Source: Segatella copri
GTDB taxonomy: Bacteria; Bacteroidota; Bacteroidia; Bacteroidales; Bacteroidaceae
Assembly (NCBI RefSeq): GCF_015074785.1
Contig: NZ_CP042464.1
Location: forward strand, 3,635,501-3,699,500
Reading direction: 5' to 3'
DNA: 64,000 nucleotides
Position 1 is the first letter of the stretch; the number at the start of each line of letters is the position of its first letter. Below the pieces are notes generated by a model, which saw only the letters and a program-made list of their open reading frames with translations, was not told where the DNA came from and searched no databases. The translations under genes were made by a program, and so were the position numbers. Shown here in pieces: positions 25,704 to 35,464 of the stretch.

Positions 25704-28700
25704 ATGGAAGATTTTGTTCATTTGCATGTACACACCCAATACTCCATCCTCGACGGCCAGTCGAAGATACCGCATCTGGTAGATAAGGCCATCAAGGACG
25801 GCATGAAGGGTATGGCGGTAACCGACCACGGTGTGATGTTCGGCATCAAGGAACTCACCGACTATTGCGGCAAGATTAATAAAGACCGCAAGAAGGAGGG
25901 ACTTGAACCTTTCAAGCCTATCATAGGCTGCGAGATGTATGTGGCACGCCGAACCAAAGCCGACCGAGAGAAGGATAAGGGCGATATGAGCGGTTATCAC
26001 CTCATTGTACTTGCCAAGAATTATAATGGATACAAGAACCTCATCAAGCTGGTGAGCAATTCGTGGGTAGATGGTTACTACATGCGCCCACGAACCGACC
26101 GTGCCGATCTGGAGAAGTATCACGAAGACCTCATCGTCTGTTCGGCATGTATTGCAGGCGAGGTGCCATCCAAGATTCTGCATGGTGACCTGGAAGGAGC
26201 CCGCGAGGCTTGCCAGTGGTACCACAACCTCTTTGGCGATGATTACTATCTCGAGCTCCAGCGCCATAAAGTGCCCGATGACCCGAGTCTGCTTGCCAAC
26301 CGCGAGGCTTACGAGTTGCAGCAGCGTGCCAACAAGGAACTTATCAAGATGGCAAGGGAGTTTAACATCAAACTGGTGTGCACCAACGACTGCCACTTCG
26401 AGGATAAGGAGACTGCCGAGGCTCACGACCATCTGCTCTGTATCGCTACCGGCAAGGATCTCGACGACCCTAACCGTATGCGCTATTCCAAGCAGGAATG
26501 GTTCAAGACCCGCCAGGAGATGAACGAGGTGTTCTCGGATATTCCCGAAGCGCTTTCCAATACCCTCGAAGTATTAGATAAGGTGGAAATTTACAGCATC
26601 GACCATGGTCCTATCATGCCTTTCTTCCCGATTCCGGAGAGTTTCGGTACCGAGGAGCAGTTGCGCCAGAAGGTATCAGAAGAAGACCTCTACAAGGAGT
26701 TTACCTCTGATGAGAACGGCAAGAACCCGCTGCCACCAGAGGAAGGTCAGAAGGTAATCGACCGATTGGGCGGTTACGATAAGATATACCGTATCAAGTT
26801 TGAGGCAGAATATCTGCGCCATCTTGCCTACGAGGGAGCCAAAAAGCTTTATGGCGACCCGCTGCCCGAGAATGTAGACGAACACGTAAACTTCGAGCTC
26901 CACGTGATGAAGACCATGGGTTTCCCGGGCTACTTCCTCATCGTGTCTGACTTCATCAGGGCGGCTCGTGAGGAACTCGGCGTGATGGTGGGACCTGGAC
27001 GTGGATCTGCGGCAGGTTCGGTGGTGGCATACTGTTTGGGAATCACCAAGATTGACCCATTGAAGTACGACCTCCTGTTTGAGCGTTTCCTGAATCCAGA
27101 CCGTGTGAACCTTCCGGATATTGATACCGACTTTGATGATGACGGCCGAGGCAAGGTGCTGAGATGGGTAATGGATAAGTACGGTCATGAGAACTGTGCC
27201 CATATCATTACCTACGGTTCCATGGCGACGAAGAACTCCATCAAGGATGTGGCGCGTGTAGAGAAGTTGCCGTTGGATAAGGCGAATGCACTCTGCAAGG
27301 CTATCCCAGACCGTTTGCCTGACGGTGCCAAGATGAACCTGACCAATGCCATCAAATATACCCCAGAGCTGCGCGAGGCAGAGTTCTCCAACGATCCCCG
27401 CGAGAGCAATACCATCAAGTATGCCAAGATGCTCGAGGGAACCATCCGAGGCACGGGTATCCATGCCTGCGGATTCATCATCTGCCGCGACCCTATCAGC
27501 AACTGGGTGCCTGTATCTACTGCCGATGACCCTGATTTCCCGGGACTGAAGACGGCGGTAACGCAGTACGACGGCCATGTCATCGAGACCACCGGTCTGA
27601 TTAAGATGGACTTCCTGGGCTTGAAGACCCTCTCTGAGATGAAGGAGGCATGCAAGGTTATCAAGCAGACTACAGGCGATGTCGTTGACCTCGATACCAT
27701 CCCTATCGATGACGAGCTGACCTATCAGCTCTATCAGCGCGGTCAGACCATCGGAACCTTCCAGTTCGAGTCGCCGGGTATGCAGAAGTATCTCCGTGAG
27801 CTGAAGCCTACGGTATTCGAGGACCTCATCGCCATGAACGCCCTCTACCGTCCGGGACCTATGGATTACATCCCTGATTTCATTGCCCGCAAGAACGGCA
27901 AACAGGAGATTACCTACGATATCCCGTGTATGGAGAAGTATCTGAAGGATACCTACGGCATCACGGTCTATCAGGAGCAGGTGATGCTTCTTTCCCGTCA
28001 GTTGGCGAGCTTCACCCGAGGCGAGTCAGATGCCCTGCGTAAGGCGATGGGTAAGAAGAAAAAGGCTATCGTAGATGCGATGAAGCCTAAGTTTATCAAG
28101 CAGGGACAGGAGAACGGCCACGACCCGAAGGTGCTGGAGAAGATATGGGGCGACTGGGAGAAGTTTGCTTCCTACGCCTTCAACAAGTCTCATGCCACCT
28201 GTTATTCGTGGGTAGCCTACCAGACTGCCTATCTCAAGGCGCACTATCCTGCCGAATACATGGCGGCGCTGATGACCCGACGCTTTGCACAGATTACCGA
28301 AATCACCAAGCTGATGGAGGAGTGCCAGTCGATGGGCATCAAGACCTTGGGTCCGGATGTGAACGAGAGTTACCGCGTGTTCGGTGTGAACGAGCATGGA
28401 GAGATACGTTTCGGTCTTTCAGCCATCAAGGGTATGGGTGCTCCGGCAGCCGATGCCATCGTGGCAGAGCGACTGAAGAACGGACCTTATAAGAGCATCT
28501 TCGATTTTGCCGAGCGTGTAGATTACTCCAGCGTGAACCGCAAGGCTTTCGAAACCTTGGCGCTGAGTGGCGGTTTCGACAGTTTCGGCATCCGTCGCGA
28601 GCAGTTCTTCGGCAAGAACAACAAGGGCGAAACCTTCCTCGATACGCTGGTGCGCTACGGTCAGCTCTTCCAGCAGGAACAGCACGAGGCTGCCAACTCA

Positions 28701-29414
28701 CTCTTTGGCGGTACCGAGGCGATAGAGATAGCTACGCCGCCTATTCCTGATGCAGAGAGCTGGAGCACCATCGAACGTCTGAACCGTGAGCGTGAGCTTG
28801 TGGGCATCTATCTTTCTGCCCATCCGCTCGATGAGTACAGCATCATCCTCAACTCCCTCTGCAATACCCATTGCTCAGAACTGGGCGACAAGCAGGAGCT
28901 GGCTAAGAAGGAGGATGTGGTGCTGGGCGGCATCATCACGGGTGTGAAGTCGAAGTTTACCAAGACGGGCAAGCCGTGCGGTTTTGTTACGCTCGAAGAC
29001 TTTGAGGGTTCAGGCGAGCTGGCTCTCTTTGGCGAAGACTGGGGCAAGTGGCGCGGCATCATGGTTGAAGGCAGCACCATCTACATCACCGCCAAGTGCG
29101 TTTCCCGTTACGGCAATGCCAACTATCTCGATTTCCAGATAGGCAATGTAGAGTATCTGCAGACGGTCAAGGAGAACCGCATCGACCGCTTCACCATCAA
29201 TGTGGAGAGCGATGCGATAGATGAAACGATGGTCAGCGACCTGCAGACCATTCTGGAGAATGACGAGGGCAAGGCGCAGCTCTTTTTCCAGATACATGAT
29301 GTTGACAGCAATACCTATCTGCTGATGCGTGCCCGTGAGCATACGGTGGGTGTGGGCCATGCCCTCATCCAGTATATCGAGCAGCATCCTAAGATGAGCT
29401 ATCAGATCAATTAG
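25704..29414 (+). CDS. dnaE: DNA polymerase III alpha subunit
   Basis: This 1236-residue replicative polymerase of the DnaE1 type begins with the PHP domain (HLHVHTQYSILDG at the start). The palm carries GPGRGSAAGSVVAYCLGIT and the catalytic PDIDTDFDDDGRG (Asp472 and Asp474). Then come the finger domain, a helix-hairpin-helix region (KSIFDFAERVDYSSVNRKAFE), and a C-terminal OB fold (about residues 1020-1110, VVLGGIITGVKSKFTKTGKP). It is likely cotranscribed with trxA, 37 bases downstream. Confidence 0.97.
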   Translation: MEDFVHLHVHTQYSILDGQSKIPHLVDKAIKDGMKGMAVTDHGVMFGIKELTDYCGKINKDRKKEGLEPFKPIIGCEMYVARRTKADREKDKGDMSGYHLIVLAKNYNGYKNLIKLVSNSWVDGYYMRPRTDRADLEKYHEDLIVCSACIAGEVPSKILHGDLEGAREACQWYHNLFGDDYYLELQRHKVPDDPSLLANREAYELQQRANKELIKMAREFNIKLVCTNDCHFEDKETAEAHDHLLCIATGKDLDDPNRMRYSKQEWFKTRQEMNEVFSDIPEALSNTLEVLDKVEIYSIDHGPIMPFFPIPESFGTEEQLRQKVSEEDLYKEFTSDENGKNPLPPEEGQKVIDRLGGYDKIYRIKFEAEYLRHLAYEGAKKLYGDPLPENVDEHVNFELHVMKTMGFPGYFLIVSDFIRAAREELGVMVGPGRGSAAGSVVAYCLGITKIDPLKYDLLFERFLNPDRVNLPDIDTDFDDDGRGKVLRWVMDKYGHENCAHIITYGSMATKNSIKDVARVEKLPLDKANALCKAIPDRLPDGAKMNLTNAIKYTPELREAEFSNDPRESNTIKYAKMLEGTIRGTGIHACGFIICRDPISNWVPVSTADDPDFPGLKTAVTQYDGHVIETTGLIKMDFLGLKTLSEMKEACKVIKQTTGDVVDLDTIPIDDELTYQLYQRGQTIGTFQFESPGMQKYLRELKPTVFEDLIAMNALYRPGPMDYIPDFIARKNGKQEITYDIPCMEKYLKDTYGITVYQEQVMLLSRQLASFTRGESDALRKAMGKKKKAIVDAMKPKFIKQGQENGHDPKVLEKIWGDWEKFASYAFNKSHATCYSWVAYQTAYLKAHYPAEYMAALMTRRFAQITEITKLMEECQSMGIKTLGPDVNESYRVFGVNEHGEIRFGLSAIKGMGAPAADAIVAERLKNGPYKSIFDFAERVDYSSVNRKAFETLALSGGFDSFGIRREQFFGKNNKGETFLDTLVRYGQLFQQEQHEAANSLFGGTEAIEIATPPIPDAESWSTIERLNRERELVGIYLSAHPLDEYSIILNSLCNTHCSELGDKQELAKKEDVVLGGIITGVKSKFTKTGKPCGFVTLEDFEGSGELALFGEDWGKWRGIMVEGSTIYITAKCVSRYGNANYLDFQIGNVEYLQTVKENRIDRFTINVESDAIDETMVSDLQTILENDEGKAQLFFQIHDVDSNTYLLMRAREHTVGVGHALIQYIEQHPKMSYQIN

Positions 29415-29451
29415 AAGTAATTTTAGTTTTAATATAAAAAGGTATAGAAAA

Positions 29452-29766
29452 ATGGAAGTAACAATTACAACCGAGAATTTCGAGAGCTACAAGAATGGCG
29501 AACTGCCATTGGTAGTAGATTTGTGGGCAACATGGTGCGGTCCTTGCCGCCAGATTGCTCCTATCGTATCAGAACTTGCTGAGGAGTTTGACGGCAAGTT
29601 GGTAGTAGGTAAGTGTGATGTAGAGGAGAACGACGACATCGCTATGGAGTTTGGTGTTCGTAATATCCCTACCATCCTCTTCTTCAAGGGTGGCCAGCTG
29701 GTAGACAAGTTTGTTGGCGCAGCCTCTAAGGCAACCCTCACCGAGAAGTTCCAGGCTCTCCTGTAA
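29452..29766 (+). CDS. trxA: thioredoxin
   Basis: This 104-residue cytoplasmic thioredoxin has the redox centre W28-C29-G-P-C32 and the cis-proline in NIPTILFFKGG. There is no signal peptide, so it should act in general thiol reduction. It follows dnaE closely and ends at a strong terminator. Confidence 0.95.
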   Translation: MEVTITTENFESYKNGELPLVVDLWATWCGPCRQIAPIVSELAEEFDGKLVVGKCDVEENDDIAMEFGVRNIPTILFFKGGQLVDKFVGAASKATLTEKFQALL

Positions 29767-29787
29767 TCAGCCCGGATAGGAAATGAT

Positions 29788-29836
29788 AAAAGCATCTGGC
29801 TTGAGAAAACATGTTCTCAGCCAGATGCTTTTTTTT
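29788..29836. terminator. bidirectional terminator between trxA and tsaE
   Basis: The long stem AAAGCATCTGGCTTGAGAA / TTCTCAGCCAGATGCTTT (29788-29806 and 29815-29832) has one bulge and an 8-base loop, with an A run before and a T run after. Confidence 0.88.
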
Positions 29837-29855
29837 GTTCGGGGCTGTCGGTGAC

Positions 29856-30266
29856 TTACCATTCTACGCTTCTTGTTCCGTCTTCTTCGACGGTGATAGT
29901 CACTTTGGTGCAGTCTTCCGGCAGCAGTTCTTCTATCAGTTCCGGCCACTCCAGGAAACAGAGGTTGCCGCTGTAGAAATAATCTTCGTAGCCCATATCG
30001 TAAACCTCCTCGAGTTTCTTGATGCGGTAGAAATCGAAGTGGTAGACAGGTGAGCCGTCGCCCGCTGTATATTCGTTTACGAGGGCGAAGGTAGGAGATG
30101 TGATGACATCTTCTACGCCCAGTTCTTCGCAAATGGCTTTTACAAATGTTGTCTTTCCGGCTCCCATCTTGCCATAGAAGGCAAAGACCTTGCCGTCGCC
30201 CATGTTCTGCAGAAATTCCTTGGCTGCTTCATGGATCGTGTCTAATGAGTCAATTTTTATCTTCAT
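29856..30266 (-). CDS. tsaE: tRNA threonylcarbamoyladenosine ATPase TsaE
   Basis: This 136-residue P-loop protein (GKMGAGKT, residues 32-39; then SPTFALVNEY) supports TsaD/TsaB in making t6A on tRNA. Walker B lies in LCFLEWPELIEELLP. It is next to porX on the same strand with a 57-base repeat-bearing gap. Confidence 0.94.
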   Translation of the reverse strand: MKIKIDSLDTIHEAAKEFLQNMGDGKVFAFYGKMGAGKTTFVKAICEELGVEDVITSPTFALVNEYTAGDGSPVYHFDFYRIKKLEEVYDMGYEDYFYSGNLCFLEWPELIEELLPEDCTKVTITVEEDGTRSVEW

Positions 30267-30268
30267 AT

Positions 30269-30306
30269 ATTTTACTTTGAACTTTGAATTTTGAACTTTG
30301 AACTTT
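30269..30306. repeat. tandem CTTTGAA words between porX and tsaE
   Basis: About four units of TTTGAACTTTGAATTTTGAAC-type sequence (each 7-10 bases) fill the gap. No TAnnTTTG promoter with proper spacing is evident inside, although TTTG recurs by chance in the repeat. Confidence 0.6.
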
Positions 30307-30323
30307 ATGATTACTATTAATTC

Positions 30324-31877
30324 TTACCTTTTTCTCGGTGTCAGCGTGATGAGCGGTATGAGCATTTCCTCCATCGAGATGCCGCCGTGCTGGAAGGTAT
30401 CCTTGTAGTATTGCACATAATAGTTGTAATTATTCGGATAGGCGAAGAAACTGTCGCCCGTGGCAAATACATACGAGGTACTCAGGTTAGGTGCCGGCAA
30501 CTGGGCACGCTGAGGCTCCTTGATGGTGAAAACTTCCTTGCTCTGGTAAGCCAGATTCTTGCCCAGCTTGTAGCGTAGGTTGGTGTTCGTATTGCGGTCG
30601 CCTACAATCTTGATTGGTTTCGATGCCCTGATGCTGCCGTGGTCGGTGGTGAGCACTACCTGGTAATCGCTCTGCGAAAGGAGCTTGAAGAGCTCGGAGA
30701 GAACCGAATGGCGGAGCCAGCTCTGCGTGATGCTGCGGTAGGCACTCTCGTTGTTGGCAAGCTCGCGCACCATCTTAGATTCGGTACGCGCGTGAGAGAG
30801 CATGTCGATGAAGTTAATCACCAGCACGTTCAGGTCGTTGTTCCGGCACTCGTTGTAATGCTCCAGGAAGCGGTCGGCACCCTGCGAATCGTTCACCTTG
30901 TGATAACTGAAGGTATAGTGCTTTCTGAATCGCTCTATCTGGGTCTGTATCAGCGGCGCCTCGTTCAGGTTCTTGCCTTCCTCCTCGTCCTCATCTACCC
31001 AGAGGTCAGGGAACATTTCGGCTATCTTGTTCGGCATCAGACCGCTGAAGATGGCGTTGCGTGCATATTGCGTGGCGGTAGGAAGAATGCTCATGTAGAG
31101 CTGCTCGTCGATGTCGAACAGGTCGCCGATGTCTTCTGCCAGCATGCGCCACTGGTCATAGCGGAAGTTATCTATCACTATCAGGAACACCTTCTTGCCC
31201 TCATCGAGCAGCGGGAATATCTTGCGCTTGAAGATGTCGGGACTCATCAGATGTCGGTCTCTGTTGTCAGGACTCACCCAGTCGAGATAGTTCTTGGCTA
31301 TGTATTTGGCGAACCCCTGGTTAGCCTCTTCCTTCTGCATGCCCAGCATCTCAGCCATCGGACTTGCCGTATCGCTCAGCTTCAGTTCCCAGCTTACCAG
31401 TCGCCTGTAAATCTCCATCCAGTCTTCCGCCGTTCTGCATTCCATCATCTGCATGGCTATCTGCTGGTAGTCTTGCTGGTATCCGCTCTGCGTCACCTCC
31501 GCCACGATGTCTTTGCGGTGGATGTTCTTCTTGAGCGAGAGCAGAATCTGGTTCGGGTTTACGGGTTTGATCAGATAGTCGGCTATCTTTGAACCGATTG
31601 CCTGGTCCATGATGTTTTCTTCTTCGCTCTTGGTGCACATCACTACCGGTGTGGCAGGCTGGATGTCCTTGATGCGTAGCAGGGTTTCCAGTCCGCTGAG
31701 TCCCGGCATCATCTCATCGAGCAGGATGAGGTCGAAGGTCTGCTGGCGGCAAAGTTCAATGGCATCTGGTCCGTTGCTTACCGTCTGCACCTCGTATCCT
31801 TTCTTTTCCAGAAAGATGATGTGTGCCTTGAGAAGTTCTATCTCGTCGTCTATCCAAAGTAATAATCCGTTGCTCAT
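30324..31877 (-). CDS. porX: PorX-type response regulator with PglZ domain
   Basis: This 517-residue protein has an N-terminal receiver domain (about residues 1-120) with phosphoacceptor Asp54 in LILLDEMMPG and the Lys of DYLIKPVNP. A helical linker follows, then a PglZ/alkaline-phosphatase-fold domain with VFLIVIDNFRYDQWR and VVLTTDHGSIR. This is the architecture of PorX, which works with the sensor PorY to control type IX secretion genes and has phosphodiesterase activity in structural studies. No porY lies next to it. Confidence 0.93.
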   Translation of the reverse strand: MSNGLLLWIDDEIELLKAHIIFLEKKGYEVQTVSNGPDAIELCRQQTFDLILLDEMMPGLSGLETLLRIKDIQPATPVVMCTKSEEENIMDQAIGSKIADYLIKPVNPNQILLSLKKNIHRKDIVAEVTQSGYQQDYQQIAMQMMECRTAEDWMEIYRRLVSWELKLSDTASPMAEMLGMQKEEANQGFAKYIAKNYLDWVSPDNRDRHLMSPDIFKRKIFPLLDEGKKVFLIVIDNFRYDQWRMLAEDIGDLFDIDEQLYMSILPTATQYARNAIFSGLMPNKIAEMFPDLWVDEDEEEGKNLNEAPLIQTQIERFRKHYTFSYHKVNDSQGADRFLEHYNECRNNDLNVLVINFIDMLSHARTESKMVRELANNESAYRSITQSWLRHSVLSELFKLLSQSDYQVVLTTDHGSIRASKPIKIVGDRNTNTNLRYKLGKNLAYQSKEVFTIKEPQRAQLPAPNLSTSYVFATGDSFFAYPNNYNYYVQYYKDTFQHGGISMEEMLIPLITLTPRKR

Positions 31878-32068
31878 ATTTTATATCCTTTTTCTTTTCG
31901 GGGTGCTAAAGTACAAAGAAAAATGGAATAGGGAACACGACTTTGTGTTAAAGAGAGTTAATGATAAAGATTCTTTGGTACTTTTTATGAAAACGTTTGT
32001 ATTACCTTGTGACAAAACCTAAAAACATAGGTTAATTTAAACTTTTTGTATAACTAAACGTAAACATT

Positions 32069-35000
32069 ATGATCAGACGCAATTACTTGAAAAGTTTGAT
32101 GATCTTCATCCTGATATGCCTTCCGCTCTTGGGAGCATCGGCACAGCAGAAAGTAACGGTCAATGTTGTGAATGCCTCTTTGAAGCAGGTGTTCAGTACA
32201 ATCGAAAACCAGACATCCTACAGGTTTTCTTACAAGAGTGATATCATTGACCATCGCAAGGATATCACCATCAGGAAGAGTGGCGTTCCTGTAACAGCTG
32301 TACTCGATGCAGCCTTGAAAGGACGCAACTTGAAATACTCTGTGGTTTCGCAGAAATCTATCGTTGTTTCTGAGAAGCATGCGGCAGCCGCTCCTCAGCA
32401 GGGCAACAAGCGCAAGATGCAGGGTGTTGTGAAGGACGACAACGGGGAACCTGTCATTGGTGCTACTGTTTCTGTAGTTGGTACCGACGAACTCGCAGTA
32501 ACCGATATGGACGGCCGATTCACCATCAATGCAGCCAAGGGCGCTAAGGTGAAGGTTTCTTACCTCGGTTTCGTAGACCGCGAGGTGAAGGCTTCTGAAA
32601 ACATGAACATCGCCATGAGCGAGGACACACAGGCTTTGAGCGAAGTGGTTGTAGTAGGTTACGGTACCATGAAGCGCAGCGATATGACCGGTGCTCTTTC
32701 TTCTGTCAATACCAAGGAGATGGCTAAGCGCACTACTACCAACCCAGCTGAGGCTTTGCAGGGTAAGGTAGCCGGTGTGAACATCCTGAAAAGTGGTGGT
32801 AATGCCGGTGCCGGTGTGAGCATCAAGATTCGTGGTATCAAGACATTCGGCGATAACGAACCTCTTTATATTGTGGATGGTTTCCCTGGCGATATCAACA
32901 GCGTGAACCCTCAGGACATCGAGTCTATGGAGATTCTGAAGGATGGTGCTGCCGCTGCCATCTATGGTTCTGTAGCTGCCAACGGTGTGGTTCTGATTAC
33001 AACCAAGAACGGTAAGAAGGGCGATGTAAAGGTGGATTTCAGTACCTATTTGAGCTTCACTCACGTTGCTAAGGACCTTGATATGCTTGATGCTGATGGC
33101 TATAAGGCTGTACATAAGATGATGTATGAGAACTATAAGACCCAGTATGGTGAATATCCTGGTGCCGGCTTACCTGCCTATATTACCCATGAAACTGGTG
33201 TGAATACCGATTGGCAGGATGCTATCCAGCGCAACGGATTGGCACAGAACTATATGGTCAGCCTCCGCGGAGGTGGTGATAAGGCACAGTATTCTGTATC
33301 TTATAACCATGCCGACGAGAAGGGTATCTTTATCGGCAACGAGCATCGTCATGATATCGCACGTATGAAACTCCATGCAACCAAGGGCATCATAGATCTG
33401 GATGCCAATATGGATTTCAAATATACCAACAGCCGTCAGCCTCAGTATTCTCTCAAGGAAACTTATATGATTTCTCCTCTCGTACCTATTTATAATGAGA
33501 ATGAAAAGTATGGTTTCGGTTTGACTAACTTTGATGGTCTGCCAAACAACCGTAACGTTGTTGCAGATAACTACTATAAGAACGAAGTAGATAAGAAGTA
33601 TCATACTTCTGCCAATGTAGCATTAACCTTCAAGTTCTTCCCTTGGCTCAACTTCAAGACCAGCTATGGTTATCGTGGTGAGCACGAGATAGATTCTTAT
33701 CATGCACCTGATTATATAGCAGATACGAAGAGTCCTGATAATTATCCGAATAGCAGCGAGACCCGTGCTTACTGGGAGGAGCAGGTGTTCGAGAATGTTC
33801 TCTCTTTCAACAAGGAAATCCAGAAGCACAGCATCAATGCCATGCTCGGTACTTCGCTCACCAGCCGCAAGTATAACTGGAGTTCGGTAGGCGTAGAAGG
33901 TAAGACCATCGTATATAAGGTAGAAAACGGACAGTTGCAGCAGAGTGAGAAGGCAGCAGGATTTCTGGATTCCAGTTTTGCTACCATCGGTGCAGGAGCA
34001 GGCGGAACCTTCAGCGGTGATGGTTCCTGCTGGAAGTACAACCGTGCTTCTTTCTTCGGCCGTCTTAATTATAATTTCAACGACCGCTATCTCTTCCAGT
34101 TCACCTTCCGTGAGGATGGATCTTCTAAGTTCGGTGCCGATAGTCGTTGGGGTTTCTTCCCATCTGTAGCTGTAGGTTGGAGAATCAGCGAAGAGCCATT
34201 CTTCCCTAAGAATACAGTAATCAGCAACTTGAAGTTCCGTGCCAGCTGGGGACAGCTCGGTAACGAGAATGCTTTGGGCTACTACGATTTCCTGGCGCTC
34301 ATTTCTACATACAATGATCTCTATCAGGGCTATGTTCAGGGTTCTGGCTCTTCTGCATGGCCAGGCAGTATTGCCCGTGGATTGGAAAACCGCTCTTTGA
34401 AATGGGAAACTACTGATACCAAGAACATCGGTTTCGATTTCGGCTTCTTCAATAACCATCTGAGTGGTAATGTAAACTATTATATCAACGAGACACGCGA
34501 CCTGCTGATTACCCGTAAGCTGGCTCCATCTGCCGGTCTTGCCAACCCAACGCTGAACGTAGGTAAGATGCGCAACCAGGGTTTTGAGCTGGAGTTGAAC
34601 TGGAACGACAAGGTAAGTGATTTCGAGTATAATGTAGGTTTCAACCTCAGTACGGTATCTAATAAGGTGGTTTCTCTTGCTAATGAAGATCAGACCATTT
34701 ACGGTATGGGTTTGAAGTATGGCTCAGAGCACTTCCCTACCCAGACCAAGGTAGGCAAGCCAATCGGTGCTTTCTACCTCTATCAGGCAGACGGTATCTT
34801 CCAGAATATGGATGAGGTAAATGCTTATAAAAACAAGGATGGCAAACTCCTTCAGCCAAATGCTCAGCCTGGTGATGTACGTTTCAAGGATATGAATGGT
34901 GATGGTGTGATTGACGAGGATGATAAGACCTATTCTGGTACAGGTATCGCTAAGGTTGAGGCTAACCTTAACTTGAGCGCCAGTTACAAGGGTTTCGACT

Positions 35001-35440
35001 TCTCAGCAGTCATCGGTAGTGCATTCGGCAACAAGATTTACAATGGTATCCGCTACTACTATGAGGGAATGAACTCAGCTTCCAACTTCCTCAGCAGCAC
35101 TTTGGATGCCTGGACTCCTACCCATACCAATACCAGCGTACCACGTGCCATCTATGGTGACCCTAACGACAATACTCGCGAGTCAACCCGCTTCCTGGAG
35201 AATGGAGATTTCGTACGCTTGCGTCAGGTGCAGTTGGGTTATACCTTGCCAACATCGCTGGTTAAGAAGATTTATTGCGACCGCATCCGTTTCTACGTGA
35301 GTGCAGAAAATGTGTTTACCATTACAGGTTATTCTGGTGCCAACCCAGAATTCTCTATGGGCGTATTGAATAGTGGTATCGACCGCTTTACCTATCCGTT
35401 CTCTCGCTCTTACACAGTAGGTGCACAGGTATCATTCTAG
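32069..35440 (+). CDS. SusC-family TonB-dependent outer-membrane transporter with STN domain
   Basis: This 1123-residue protein starts with a signal peptide (to about residue 25), then an STN/secretin-TonB domain (about 27-100), a carboxypeptidase-D-like regulatory domain (about 114-200, MQGVVKDDNGEPVIGATVSV), a plug domain (SEVVVVGYGTMKRSDMTGAL) and a large beta-barrel ending in aromatic-rich SYTVGAQVSF. It imports bound glycans with its SusD partner 24 bases downstream. An STN domain usually means signalling to a FecR/ECF-sigma pair; no such pair is adjacent (the only one in the window is at 58.8-60.4 kb). Confidence 0.95.
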   Translation: MIRRNYLKSLMIFILICLPLLGASAQQKVTVNVVNASLKQVFSTIENQTSYRFSYKSDIIDHRKDITIRKSGVPVTAVLDAALKGRNLKYSVVSQKSIVVSEKHAAAAPQQGNKRKMQGVVKDDNGEPVIGATVSVVGTDELAVTDMDGRFTINAAKGAKVKVSYLGFVDREVKASENMNIAMSEDTQALSEVVVVGYGTMKRSDMTGALSSVNTKEMAKRTTTNPAEALQGKVAGVNILKSGGNAGAGVSIKIRGIKTFGDNEPLYIVDGFPGDINSVNPQDIESMEILKDGAAAAIYGSVAANGVVLITTKNGKKGDVKVDFSTYLSFTHVAKDLDMLDADGYKAVHKMMYENYKTQYGEYPGAGLPAYITHETGVNTDWQDAIQRNGLAQNYMVSLRGGGDKAQYSVSYNHADEKGIFIGNEHRHDIARMKLHATKGIIDLDANMDFKYTNSRQPQYSLKETYMISPLVPIYNENEKYGFGLTNFDGLPNNRNVVADNYYKNEVDKKYHTSANVALTFKFFPWLNFKTSYGYRGEHEIDSYHAPDYIADTKSPDNYPNSSETRAYWEEQVFENVLSFNKEIQKHSINAMLGTSLTSRKYNWSSVGVEGKTIVYKVENGQLQQSEKAAGFLDSSFATIGAGAGGTFSGDGSCWKYNRASFFGRLNYNFNDRYLFQFTFREDGSSKFGADSRWGFFPSVAVGWRISEEPFFPKNTVISNLKFRASWGQLGNENALGYYDFLALISTYNDLYQGYVQGSGSSAWPGSIARGLENRSLKWETTDTKNIGFDFGFFNNHLSGNVNYYINETRDLLITRKLAPSAGLANPTLNVGKMRNQGFELELNWNDKVSDFEYNVGFNLSTVSNKVVSLANEDQTIYGMGLKYGSEHFPTQTKVGKPIGAFYLYQADGIFQNMDEVNAYKNKDGKLLQPNAQPGDVRFKDMNGDGVIDEDDKTYSGTGIAKVEANLNLSASYKGFDFSAVIGSAFGNKIYNGIRYYYEGMNSASNFLSSTLDAWTPTHTNTSVPRAIYGDPNDNTRESTRFLENGDFVRLRQVQLGYTLPTSLVKKIYCDRIRFYVSAENVFTITGYSGANPEFSMGVLNSGIDRFTYPFSRSYTVGAQVSF

Positions 35441-35464
35441 TATTAACATAAAAAGGAAAATCTT